Shown: piece after piece, positions 30,736 to 42,848 of the stretch | How the letters are laid out: every line of letters begins with the position of its first letter | Position numbering within the stretch: the first letter of the stretch is position 1 | Assembly (NCBI GenBank): GCA_030849075.1 | Contig: JASAOO010003512.1 | Coordinates: forward strand, 23,710 to 87,709 | Direction of reading: 5' to 3' | From: Zelonia costaricensis | Taxonomy: Eukaryota; Euglenozoa; Kinetoplastea; Trypanosomatida; Trypanosomatidae | DNA length: 64,000 nucleotides | Made by a program: the position numbers and the translations under genes | Notes under the pieces: generated by a model | What the model was told of the DNA's origin: nothing | Seen by the model: the letters and a program-made list of their open reading frames with translations, nothing else | Database searches by the model: none

Positions 30736-33700
30736 GCTAAAGAAAACAAAGGGACCTGCACGAGTGCCGGGTAGCCGAAAAGGGGGGAGGGGGAAGAGTC
30801 GAGGCGGGAGACCGGCCACCGGCAAGCCGCGAAGAGAAACAAAAAAAAAAACGGAAAAGGCGCTTGCAAGGTACATCGTGTGCTCGGGTCCGTGCACGAC
30901 TGACGCGCTGGACAGATCGCTGCCGTTTGGAGGGGAGGGGTCGAAGAAAAGAGGCAGGGGAAGCGACTACGTGGGCGACGAGCACACCCACGCACGAAGG
31001 GAGGGGTCATGGGGAGGCCGCAACGTGGTGCACGTACCCGTTGTGAGCGCGGGGCCGCGCGGCGAGGTTGTGTGACGCAGAGCATGTAACCTCGCCTCTC
31101 TGTTCCACTGCCACCACCACCAGCCCCCGTTTTCCCACTGACCATCGATGCGTGCCAAAGCACCAAGTCGAGAAGGGAAACCGACGAGCTAGGCGTACGG
31201 AGGCGAACACGTAAGCGCGGGTACCCACACCACCACGCAGGGGCTGCGGGCGAGGGTGCACATTCAGCACTGTGGCCCACCTAACATCGACAGAGCTGAG
31301 AGAGCAAAAGACGAACGAAGAGACGTGAACCCACACGCACATGAAGCGTGCGTCAGCATCAACGACTGACGAGAAGCACAAAACGGCTGCGATTGATCAA
31401 GCCGAAGGGGCAAGATAAAAAGAAACCACCAACAGGAGGGGCCTTCAACACGGCAAAGGCAGCACCCCGCACTGGGGAGTCACGGCGACGGTGCGAGGTC
31501 ATCGCGCGCCACTTGCTTTCCACGTTTGTGCGCTTCTTTCTTTTCTTCCGTTTTTTTTGCTCGTATGACCGGCGCACCAGTGCGCGACCTAAACGGAGAG
31601 GGGTCGGCAACGCTGACCAGCAAGAGGTGGGGGCAGAAAAACAGCTGGAAGAAGCGAGAGAACGGGGAGTTGGAGCCGAGGAGGCGCGTGTTTCGTACGT
31701 CCATGTGCAAGCACGGGCTCCTTCTTTTCCTGTGAAAAAAAGGCTCTGAGGCTGGGTTCGTGTGCCTTTTTTTCCTTGGAATCGGCGGTGTTTTGGTCTC
31801 TTTCCCTTGTCGACACCAACGTTTTCGTGTCTACTTCTCCTGTGTGTGTGTATGCGTCAGTGCAGCAACGCCATCCCCGCAGTCTGCACACGATTTAAGA
31901 GGTGCCACGGGGCACACACATGCACAGAAGCAAAAACAAAACGGCACAGGGGACGCGCCGTCAAGACTCGGTTTTTTTTTTCCCACCGGCGCGCGGCACG
32001 CACTACACCGCTGCATGGTGCGCCCGCTCCCCCGCCCCTCGGGTCTTGTGCTCTCTCCCTCCTTGCCTCATTCTCTCACGTACACACAGCACAAGCGCAC
32101 CACGTTCAGAGCTCAAGGAGGAGGCGGTGGAAAGGGGGAGAGGAGGGGGAAGCAGGTCACAGCACACACACACACACACGCCGGAGTAGCGCACCGGGAG
32201 AAATGAAGAAGAAAAAGAGACGAATGCAGGAGAAGAGTCCCGCGGTACAGGCAACAAGTGGACGCCAAAATCACACCCAAGAAAAGAAAGAAAATGGAGA
32301 CAACGCGAGAGGCGCACAGGCAACGCCAAAAAATGCGTCCCAATGAACGTAGACGTGATGAAGAAAAGAAGTGAGTGAACAAAGCAGAACAAAAGAAAAA
32401 CACCGTCACCCGCAGCGTGACGCTCTATGCACTACCTTAAAAGTGCGGTGTGCCTCAGTCACACACAAACACGCACACACACGCATGTACGCACACTCAC
32501 GGACGCCTTTGTCAGACGTCCAACAACGACAACGCGAGCGCACATCGCGCTGCGAACCGCGAAAGAGAACAAAAAAGACAAGCAAGAGCGGTCTACACAA
32601 AGCGAGTGAAACCAGCGGTGGGCTAAGACGTGCGTACCAGCGCACCCATAAGCACCCACGCACGCACGCCAGCTACTCTTGCACTCCTTTCTTTTTTTTT
32701 GTTGTTGTTGCGTTGCATGTGCGGAGAGCGTCTAAAAGCGAAGTGAGGCAGACAGAGAGAGGCAGACAAAGACGGACTCTGCCGCATGCACCGCGCCAGG
32801 AAAGAGAAGAGAAGATGCCGAGGAAAACAACGGAGAACAACGAAGAAAAAAAAAAGAGGCGGTTGAAAGCCGAGGAAAGGACACAGCGTGAAGAGAAAAC
32901 TCGTAGGCGTGAGGCTGAGCGGGGGTGGGTGGAGGGGGCACGTGGGGGGGGGGGGGGGCATTGTGAAACAAGGGGGAAACAAAGCCTTGCTAGCTATCCA
33001 GCACTGGTACTCCCTCTCTTCGCCCGTCCTCGAACCTGCCTCCTCCTCGTCCTTTTCCTTTTTGGGGGGGAGTAGGGACAGGCACAGGACTCACGCATGA
33101 GTCCGTCACAGGTGCGGAGGAGGAGGCAGCAGAGGGCTGGCTCGAAGCGGGTGACGCGGCGGCTTCTCGATTAGGTATTTTCACGTCCTTTCCATCATTG
33201 TGCCAAAAGAAAGGGTGTTCTTCTGTGTGCGCCGTAAGAAAAACAGTCGCTGCGCGCGTGGATGGGTGATGCGCGTCTGCGGGCTTGCGCGCGGCCCAGA
33301 CAAGTCGGCGGCCGAGTGCGGCGCGAACGCGCACTGCACATCGACCTTCGGCCAGCACAACAAAGTGCCGCGTAGACGGCACCCATGTACGACAAAAAAG
33401 ACTCAATGGAAAACACGACATGGTGAGGTTGACCCGAAACAACTCCGATCCGCCCTCGTGTGCCAATGCGTCGAGCGAGGGGTGCGTGTGGCTGGGTGAT
33501 GAGTGTTTGTGGGCCTAAATGCGGGAAGTTGTCGGCCGGTGGGTCCACACTTCGCGCTCCCAGCAGACCCATAAACACATGCACAACCACACAAACAAAA
33601 CAAGCGCACGCACGCACACGAGGACGGACGTTGCTCCACCGTATGATCTGGCACTGAAATAGGATTCTGAAAGAAGCTTGATGCACCCGAGGCAAAAGGG

Positions 33701-36700
33701 GGGAGGGGGTGGATGAGGATAGAAAAGGAGGACCCTCCTCCTGCTCCCTCCCTCCCCCTCCCCCTCAATTCACTCGGGGCCAAGCATGGAATAAGAGAAA
33801 GAGACGTGAGCACCCGCGCACGTGCATCAGCCTTCACGGCGCCGCAGCTTTCGGCAGCAGGAGCGAAGCGGGCTTTTGCGAGACGGGGAGAAGCCGGCGA
33901 TGGCGTCATGAGCTGTGGGACGGGGAGGACACAAACGAGCAGGACACGCACACACGGAGGATGCTGATGCGTCCCCTTCGGGTCGCGCCAGCTTCACCAA
34001 TAGGCAGCCAAAGGAGAAAGTGGCGGCGTACACGCACACACACACACACAAATATGGCTCTTCTCGACGTGCATGTCCTCGGCCTTTCCTTCACTTCCGT
34101 GGGCTCGCCTGTGTCCCGCTGCGTCTCTTTTCCCGCTCCGCCATCGCCTCTCTCGCTGTCGCCCCGTCCCTTCAACCGTCCGCGTAACACTCCCTCCGCC
34201 GCAAGTGGCAGCGCTGAGGCATCCTCTACACGCGCAGAGAAGAAGAAAAGCAACAGCAGCACACACACACACACACACAGGACAACGATGGCTGCTGTTG
34301 CCGTCTTCTCTCTTTTTTTAGGGTGCCGTCTTCCTTGAAGAAGTGCATGATGAGCTTCTACCACCTGAAATCGTCTTCTCTTCACCCTCTGGCGAACCCT
34401 TGGGGTACACACACCACTAAGGCGTCTTCATTGTCTTTTTTTTTTCACTCATCGCTGACACCCCAACTGCACGCTGCTCAGCAGTCCCTCGTCGGTCGGC
34501 CCGTGCCATGGCGACTGCTGCCACACGGCCACTACCCACCCCCACACGCAGCTCCACCGCTCACCTGCACCAACCCGCACCCTCGCTTCGCCTTCTCCAC
34601 AATGCAGAGCCTCCCCCCTACGCGGCAAGTGTGCAGAGAGAGGAGGACAACAGAGAGAGAGAGGGAGCTGTCGAGGGTCGTGGGCGAGTAGCTGGAGTGA
34701 CCGAGATGTCGCGGTGGAAGCACCACACGTGAACACGCGCAGGGCAATGGCGGAGGGTGGGCGATCGGGGAGAACCATCGAGAAGAGAGCAAGACGGGAG
34801 TCGCGAGAAGAAAAAAAAAAGGGGACAGCACGGCTGCCTGCGCGTCTTGGCCCACCACACGTGAGGGACGGGAAAACAAAAACAAGAAAGAGGAGAACGA
34901 GACTGCACAAAACGTGCGCAGCCGCATCTGTTTGCGCCATTGGCGTGCCTCTGCTTCAACCGTGAGTGTGTGGGAGGAGGGAGTCGGTTCCGTTTGCGTT
35001 GTGCTCTGCGCTCTTGTGTGGTGTGTAAGAGGTGGGGAGGTGGGGTGGAGCGCAGCGTCAGTCACGTGGCACCCTCTCTACCGGAGCACGCACATCACTA
35101 CACGCATACACACAGGCACACGTGAGGACAGCCAGTCCCCAACACCCCCCTCCATGCGCAGCACGCCCGGGCAAAAACCGAGACGCCTTCCACAACATCA
35201 ACGATAGCAAAAGACACAGCAAAGAGCGCACACGGCAGCGCCGCAACGAAGTGTGCGGCCGTAGAACATTGAATTCGTGTGTGTGTCTGTGTGTGTGGAA
35301 AGGCACAAGAGAGACGGACGCAGGCAGTAACGTAGCTGAGTTGCTTATTAGTACCAGCGCCTCACGCGTCGAGCTTCCTCCCTTTTCGCCTGCGCAGTGC
35401 TTCACCTCGTCGGCCACGTCCTCACTCGCAGCACCAACACCACACGCGGACCCTCTCTTGCGACGTGACATGCGTTGCGTGTCCGTCTCTCTCCTCCCCC
35501 CTCCCCACAGCGCCCCACATGACGGCTGTCAGGGAGAGAAACGAGAACGTACGGAGTGCGCGGCAACGCAGCAGCGATCCATCGGAGGGCCTGAATGCAG
35601 TAGGTGGGAGAGAGGCATGGGCAGAGACGAGGAGAAGCCGGTGAGCAGAACAAAGGGGAGAGAAAAGGCTCAGCAGCGATAACGCACCGCGTACTACGGT
35701 GACGGAGGGGTGTCTGCGTTGCTCATACAATCTCATGACTCAGTGGGTGAGCGTGGGTTAGCCGTGCGAGTGTGTGTCGAGGGGGTACGAGCCACCACCA
35801 CCACCATCAGCACGGCACCATTCGTCACGCCAACCAACACGAGCACAGAGTCGAAAGAAGGCGGTATTCAGCGTCAAGATAGTGGGAAACCAGAAAGGGG
35901 TGAAGAAGTGGGAAGGAGCGGCAATTGACATATACGGGGCAGATCCCGCAGATGGCGGTGCGTACGCGAACGTGCGCTTCTAGCAGAGTCGCCCCCTCAC
36001 AAAGCCAGTGAACACGTACTTTTTCTGACTGTCGCGTGAGCTACCCGCTCAGTCACCACGACCGAAGAACGAAGTCACCAGCTACGAGGAAAGAGCAACG
36101 ACGTAGAAGAAGGACGCGCGGGGGAGTCCGCGCGCTTGCGCGTCTGAGCTCGTCTGAGACTGCACTCGTTGCAGCACCCACGGAACCGCCACCGCACACA
36201 CGCACGACGTCCCTCACGCGTGCCCATCTGAGAGCATACACCCGCGTATAAGAAGATCACCAACCAACCATGACACGCATGCACGCCTCACGAACCTCAC
36301 GTGGTGGCCCCACACCTTGACACAGACAAACAAAAGCGCGGAATCAAGAGAAAACAAAAACAAAACGGAAAAGTTAAAAGGAGAAGGCACAAAAGAAACT
36401 AGAGACAGGAGACGACGGCAACCCACAAAGAGCACCTCCCCTCCCCCCTTCCCCCCACCTACACACACAAACGAACAACAATGAGAAAACAGAAACGACA
36501 AAAAGGAGACAGGCCAGCAAAGAGTCGAAAATAAAAGGGGAGAAAAGGGGGGAGGCTTAAAAACACGGAACAAAGGAAAGCGGAGAACAAGACAACAACA
36601 CAAAACGAACGCACGGAGACCACATGCGAGCACGTGAAGAAGCGAGGAAAGGAAAAAAAGAAGGAAGGGAAAGGGAGGAATGGGAGACACCAAACCATTG

Positions 36701-37067
36701 GATCTGAATAGGGACTTCGCTCTTGTTGTTGGTGTTGTTGTTCAGGGAAGCGGACAGAAAGGGGGGAAGGGTCGTGTTGTGGTTCTCTGTGAGCCTTCGT
36801 TGCGTCACTTTGTGCCTTCGTAAGGAACATGCAGGCGGGGAAAACAAGTGACTTCACTGCGTGCTGAAGTAGAGGCGTGCCACGCGCAGCGCCCCTCACG
36901 ACCGGTCATGCATGCGCATACCTGCTGTGCTGTCGCCTCGCTTCTCCCTTCCACCTTCCCCTTCCATTCCCTCGTGTTCTTTTTTTTCGCGTCCGCGTCC
37001 TCGTGACCCGCGCTACCTGCACACAAACGGCTGGTGCGCAACAGCGGAGCAGCCGCGCTTCTGTNCC

Positions 37068-37086
37068 GGGGGGGGGGGGGGGGGGG
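37068..37086 (+). repeat. G homopolymer (19 nt) next to an unknown base
   Basis: A run of 19 G preceded by CC and an N at 37065. Homopolymers of this size often break assemblies, so the exact length is uncertain. Confidence 0.85.
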
Positions 37087-40000
37087 CGGGGACATCGGTT
37101 GCACAGACGTGCACATTAGCGCAGAGGGGCAGCAGGGACGCGTGAGAAAGGGGAGGCGCGGTGGGTGGGTTCCGTCTTCGATTCACGCGTGAGTGTCAAG
37201 TTAAAAAAGAAAACGGGGGAGGGGGGAAGGTGCGGGTGGGTGGGTGGGTGAGGTAAGGGAGTACGGGCACGCGTGTTGCGTCACGACGAGCAAGAAGATC
37301 GAAGCCGGGGGGTTAAAGCCTGACAAGGAAACGGCACAACCGACACACGGAAGCCATAAACAGAGGGACGCGGGGTCGCACGAGAAAGTTCTTGACTGAG
37401 CACACAAAACGACGACACACCGAGACACACTTACACAGAAGAAGGAAGGAGGGGAAGAAGGGAGACGGGAGACGGGAGACGCATCTGTGATGCAAGGAGG
37501 ACGAGGAGCAGGGAAGCGGTGGTGGTGGTGCGTATCAGTGCTGGTGCGGGCAGAGCTGGGTGTGAAGTGCCAGATACATGCACGCGCGCTGAAGCCAAAC
37601 CAAAGAAAAAAGAGGAACGACTCACGCACAGTCGCTCCACCACTCACACATGCACACATGCATAGTGCATGGTCCGTGCCCTGGCTTGCAAACCCCCCCC
37701 TCCTTCCTCTTCACCGTCTTCTCTTTTCCTTCTGCTCTCCTGCGAAGGAGCTCAGTGCTGTGCTGTGCGTGGCTGTGCGTGGTTTCGTTTTTTCCGCGGC
37801 CACGATAAGTAAAGACTCATTTCTTGCTCAGACGTTGGTGGGTTGCTCCTTCTCTCTCTCTCTACTTCTCGTGGCTGCTGCATGGGGGCTACCGACCCTG
37901 CCTGCCCAGCCTCGACTCCCACTCCCACTCGTCCACACCCACTCCGCCATCCGGGACAATGCGAAGGGGAGGGGCTGTCTAGACAGAATCAAAAGGAAGA
38001 ATGAAATGAGGCGGGATTGGGGGGGGAGGGGGAGGGGGAGTGAAGCCGCCGTGAAGATGGAGAGCGGGTCGAGAGGGTGGCGAAGGGGGCGAAAATGTGA
38101 TCGCTCGTCACTCGCGTGTGACAAGCAGGATCGCGAAAAGGCCACGAAAGCTGAAACGATGGGGGAAATCCAAAACAAAGAAAAACACAAAAGAAAACAC
38201 AAACAAATGCGCTTTGTTGAATACCGGATTGAGCAAAAGGGAAAAAAGAAAAGAAACACAGCAGACACACAACGTGGCCAGCAGAGACTTGGAGTGCGCC
38301 TCGAGGAGGCGTAGGTGAGCGACGGGTGGGAGCGGCACCGAAGAACCACGCATAAGCGGACGAGGCAGTTTTGTGTGTATGTGACCTCACTCCATTGCTG
38401 CTCCCTGACCCAGATCACCCGCCCCTCTCGCGGCACGCGTCCGCGTCTCCGCAAGGTCAGCGTTCCTCCGTAGCACCGGCCAGTTCGAAGACGCCAGTGT
38501 ACCCCTAGCCGCACTGACGAAGAGCATCTTACTTCGACAGGCGGGTCATCTCGCCCCGCGTCCACCGCGCAGCACCACGCGCAAACGGCACCCAGACAGA
38601 CACCGACTTACCAGACAACACGCACGTGTACACACGCAGACACACACATACACACTCCCTCTCTCTCACACAACCACACACGCGCTCGGTAAACGAGACG
38701 CGTGCACCGGCCCGCTTCCCCTTTTGACGGGAGAGAGCCGGAGAGCACTGAGAGGAAGCGGCAGGTGACAACGGGTGCGGGCGGTATGCCGAGTGCCGCG
38801 GGGTGCCGTCTGCGCACAAGGCGGCGCGTGTGGTCGCGACGGAGATGGTTGTTTCGGCACTGCATCTCTTTTGGAGAAGCGGGTCCGATGGGTAAGGACT
38901 TGGGTTACGAATATGAAATTGCGCAAACACACAATTCGCCAGAGTTAATCCCCACGCGTGAGTCGCCGGCGTGATCCACGCCCCCCTCATTCGCCGTCTT
39001 TCCTTCTCTGTCTTTTCTTCTCCTCCTCACCGCACACACACACACGGACAAACACACATGAGTCCATTTTTCGTTTTCGTTTCTTACGATGCGCAGCGCG
39101 GGTAGTCGACACAAATGTGAAGCAGAAGCGCGGCTGTGCAACGCGGAAAGTGTGCAGGGAGAAGCAAGAAAAAAACAGCCGAAGAAAGGGCGAAGCGGGG
39201 GGTGCGGGTGATCGTTTCGGCACACCACACGCGCTGGGGAACAGTAGAAGAGAATGCCCCCCCTGTAGAGCAGAATAGAAGTTTGGAGTGGCATCATCTT
39301 GCACCTCCCTCCCTGCATGCTCGTCACCGCCGCCACCCTACAACCTCCTGGATGTCCTCTCGTCGCCCATCGTCTAATCAACGTCAACGGTTGCCAACCG
39401 TACACGGCACGCCAACCAGAAAACAATAAGGGAGACACAGTAAACGAGGCGGAAAGAAAAATGACGCAAAACACTTCTTCTTCTTTTTTTGCAGCAAGAG
39501 AAGAAAACTAGTTCACGTTGGCGTTGACGAGAGATGGACGCACACTCGCACGGATAGCACACGCAGTGCCACGTGAGAGGGTGGGGGGGGGACGGGAGAG
39601 CACCCGAGAAAGGAGCAGAGCTCGGGCTGGGACGGCAGGCAGGGAGAAAGGAAGTACGTCTCTGGTGCACAGAGAACAAGTCTGGGGAGAAATGGGAGAC
39701 GAGAACGCACAGAACTTGAGCATATCATACGTGGGTTTCATGCAAACGGGGGTGGGGACAAGCGCAACGATACCCGCACTCCTCCCTCCCTTCCTCCTAA
39801 CGCATCAACAGAAGAGAAGCGCACGACAGAACAAGAAAAAGAAAGCCACGAAACGGTGACGAGCGGTGAAACGTGAAAGACTCCGGAAAGCCGGCTGCAC
39901 CGTCACAGAACAGAGCCGTACGACTGCACGCACAAAACACCGCCCATGTTGCAGCGCCGCGCTTTTCTCATGGAACGCCTGCAATGTCGTATTCCTGTTC

Positions 40001-42848
40001 TTGGTTTGTCTTCACGGCCTTCTTTTTTTTTTTTGTTCCTCTCTCTCTCTGCGTCGTTTCGTGGTTTGGGCTCGCGCACTTCGCGTGAGGCGGAAGGGAG
40101 GGGAGGTACGGGTACCTAGAGCAGTCGGGTCAGATTGGGGAAAGAGAAACAAAGAAAAAAAGAAACTCACCTTATTTTCAGCATTGAGTATCCTGGCGCA
40201 AGCGAAGACGGGCTTGTAACGAGAGTAGGAAAAAGAAGCGGCCAGCACTGCGTGAGACCGTCGCGGGTGCAGAAGAGGGCACAAGGCGGCTCGCGAGCGC
40301 TGGGCCGACTCTCGTTACAACTTCAGCCGACACACGCAAACAAACACACCGCCGCAAGACAGCGTAAAGGGAAGAGCCGCGCACTATGCGAGTGTACACG
40401 TGGCGCGCTGGGCCCTTTCGCCTGCTGTGTGTTTTTCCGGTGTCTCCTGCGGTGTCGGCTGAATACACAAAAGAACAAGGGCGGCCTGCGGCGACGGAGC
40501 TCACACCCGCACGTGACACTCCGGTTCTGCAGCTTTCTTCTCCTCTTGGCCTCTCCTTTTTCTCCTTGGAGGAGCGGGGGGGAGACGTGAAGAGAAGTAC
40601 CCGAACCTTCTCTTTTTTTTGGTTTTGGTAGCGAACAATGTGAAAGCAGGATACGTGAAACCTGCGGAGGGGGGAAGAAGCCTGCCCCAGTTACTGACGG
40701 TCGCGGATCTCATCGATAGCGTAGTAAGAGTGGTGTTGGGGACGCACAGCACGCGCACACGTGGGGCCCTCTAGCCCTCGCCTTACCCAAGCCACACCCG
40801 CCCTCCGCCGTCTCTCGCTCTACTCCGTCGCACAAACCGCACTCTGTGTCTTTTTTTTTTTCGTTTCTCCTGGGACGGGAGAGGCGTTACGTGTGATGCG
40901 GTTGATGCGCGAACAGGCGTGCGTGCAGTGCCAGCGTAGGAGAGCACGGAGGGGCAGAGTGCATGGGCAAGGGGGAAAGCGAGGGAAGTGGGGACAACGC
41001 ATGGCAGGCGCCGTGGACCCCGTAAACTGGCAAGAAACAGTCTTGAAAGCGAAACAAAAAAAAAGAGGAAAGAAAACAGAACAAAACAGCAAAACCCGAG
41101 AGCGGAAGCTGAAAATGGAACCAAGGGGGGAGGAGGAAGAGGGAGGCCAGGCCAGCAGGCTGACGCGTGGCGGAACTCAAGTAAAAAAAAAACGAAAGAG
41201 ACGAAGTGCGGGCAGAAAGAAGGCGGGCACATTCGGAAGAGCGTGAGTGAGATCATAAGCGAGAACACTAAGGCCGGGGCAAGGACGGCGAGTGGTACCC
41301 AGAAAGGGAGAGAAGGGGGTAGAGGATCAACACCGCGCACACACATAAACACTACAAAAAAGAAAGAGAGCGAGACAGAGCGAAAACAAAACACCAAAAG
41401 GCTCAACGTGCCTGAATGAAACAGGCACAAGAGGCGCGTCACGGCACTTCTTGTATTCAAAGCACCCTGGCCGGCACCCGCGGGAGATACACGGACCGGA
41501 GGGCCTCACGACACACCACTCCAACGTGCAGCCTCGCCACCGAGATGATAATGGCGTTGGCTGACATGGATGAAGCGTGGCGCTTCGGGGAATACGGAGA
41601 TTTGCCAGCCAGAGGGCTGGCCCAAGCGTGCCAGACAACGACAACAACAACCGGGGAAAGGGGAAAGAGAAGAGAAACACGGGGGTCGGGCCAGTGAACA
41701 CGTGAGAAGGGGGAGATGAAAGAGGGAAGAGCTCCGTGAGCTGGTCACACGGTTCGTCAACAGATGGAGGGTCCGGCAAAAAGTGAAAACGAAATAGAGT
41801 GCGCGCGTCCACGCCGAAGTGAACAGGACAAAAAAAGGAAACCAGTTTGGACTTAGTTAGCGAGGAGTTCTCGATGGCTTGCTAGTGTTGTTTTCCTCCA
41901 TTTTTCGTTTGTTTGTGCGTTTGTGTAAAAGGGCACCTTGCCTCATGCCGGTGCGCACATGCGTGCAGATCTCCCCCGCAAGTCACTGTGTGTGTGTGTG
42001 TCCGAAACAGAAAGGAGAGGGGGGACGGAAGTGTTCGACTGTGTCCTAGTCGCGACTGCGCGGACGCCAAGTGTACTGCCGCTTGCGACCATCTTCGGTG
42101 TGAGGAGACGCAAGGGCACCATATGGTGAGCGACAGGCACGATGACCGTGGAAAGAGGACACCGGAGAGGACCACAACAATATGGGAAAGACACGATGGA
42201 CAACGACACGACGCACGTCGTTGCGCTGCGCGCAGATCCAGCAGAGAGAGAGAACTACAGAGGGAGGGGAACAAGAAAGAAAACACATGTGGAACGACGC
42301 GCTGCCTTGGGGGAGGTGAGGACGGGGGGAAAGAGGGGAAGGAGGGGGCAGCTGTCGTCCGCGCAGGGAGGTGACACGGTAAGGTAGGAGGTGTGCCTAT
42401 ACCTGGCTTAGTCGGGGGGGAGAGGAGCGTGGTGAAAAACGCGAAACCAAAAAAGAGAAAGAAGAATGCGTCGCCACACACGGAGGCTGGGGTAAGGCGG
42501 TGCTTCGAGGCGGCCGTCAACACGACGCAGCCGCAAACCCAAAGGCCTTCACTCGCCCCGACGCATTGATTCCCTCTGACGGGGATGTACACTCAAAGAG
42601 GGAGAGAAAGGGGGGCACGTGAGAGGGTGAGGCAGAAGATCGCACGCCCCCGCGGAGAGACGGACCTCCCTCGCGGCTTCGTTGTCCTCCTCGACCCTCC
42701 TCACCCTCATGTCTTTCCTCTCGTCCCCCTCCCCCTCCTCTCCCCTCAACACACCGCCTAGGCGCTCCCCTTTCTCCTTCACCCGTGGACACACCGCACC
42801 GCGTCCGGTCGCTCCGGCCCTCGCTCCCTCTTCTCCTTTCGTCTCTGT

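Larger units (their letters stand above)
29280..42848. other. 13.6-kb gene-free block between prozyme and AdoMetDC
   Basis: No open frame on either strand has the composition of a real protein; they read as Cys-Val, His-Thr, Ser/Pro or Arg/Glu low-complexity. The block is a patchwork of purine-rich and pyrimidine-rich segments several hundred bases long, CA/GT microsatellites (32162-32180, 34032-34050, 34258-34280, 41988-42001), homopolymer runs, a compact G-quadruplex motif (37234-37248), and two single unknown bases (30678, 37065). Several RNA-strand pyrimidine runs look like splice acceptors with no gene after them (e.g. 36703-36556). Part must be prozyme 3'UTR. No tRNA, rRNA or recognisable transposon was seen by eye. 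Confidence 0.7.

Noticed and set aside
34346..34460. C/D snoRNA-like arrangement on the plus strand (ATGATGA, an internal CTGA, and CTGA near 34453)
   Set aside because: The terminal stem is only about three pairs, the internal box spacing is poor, and it is antisense to the transcription unit.
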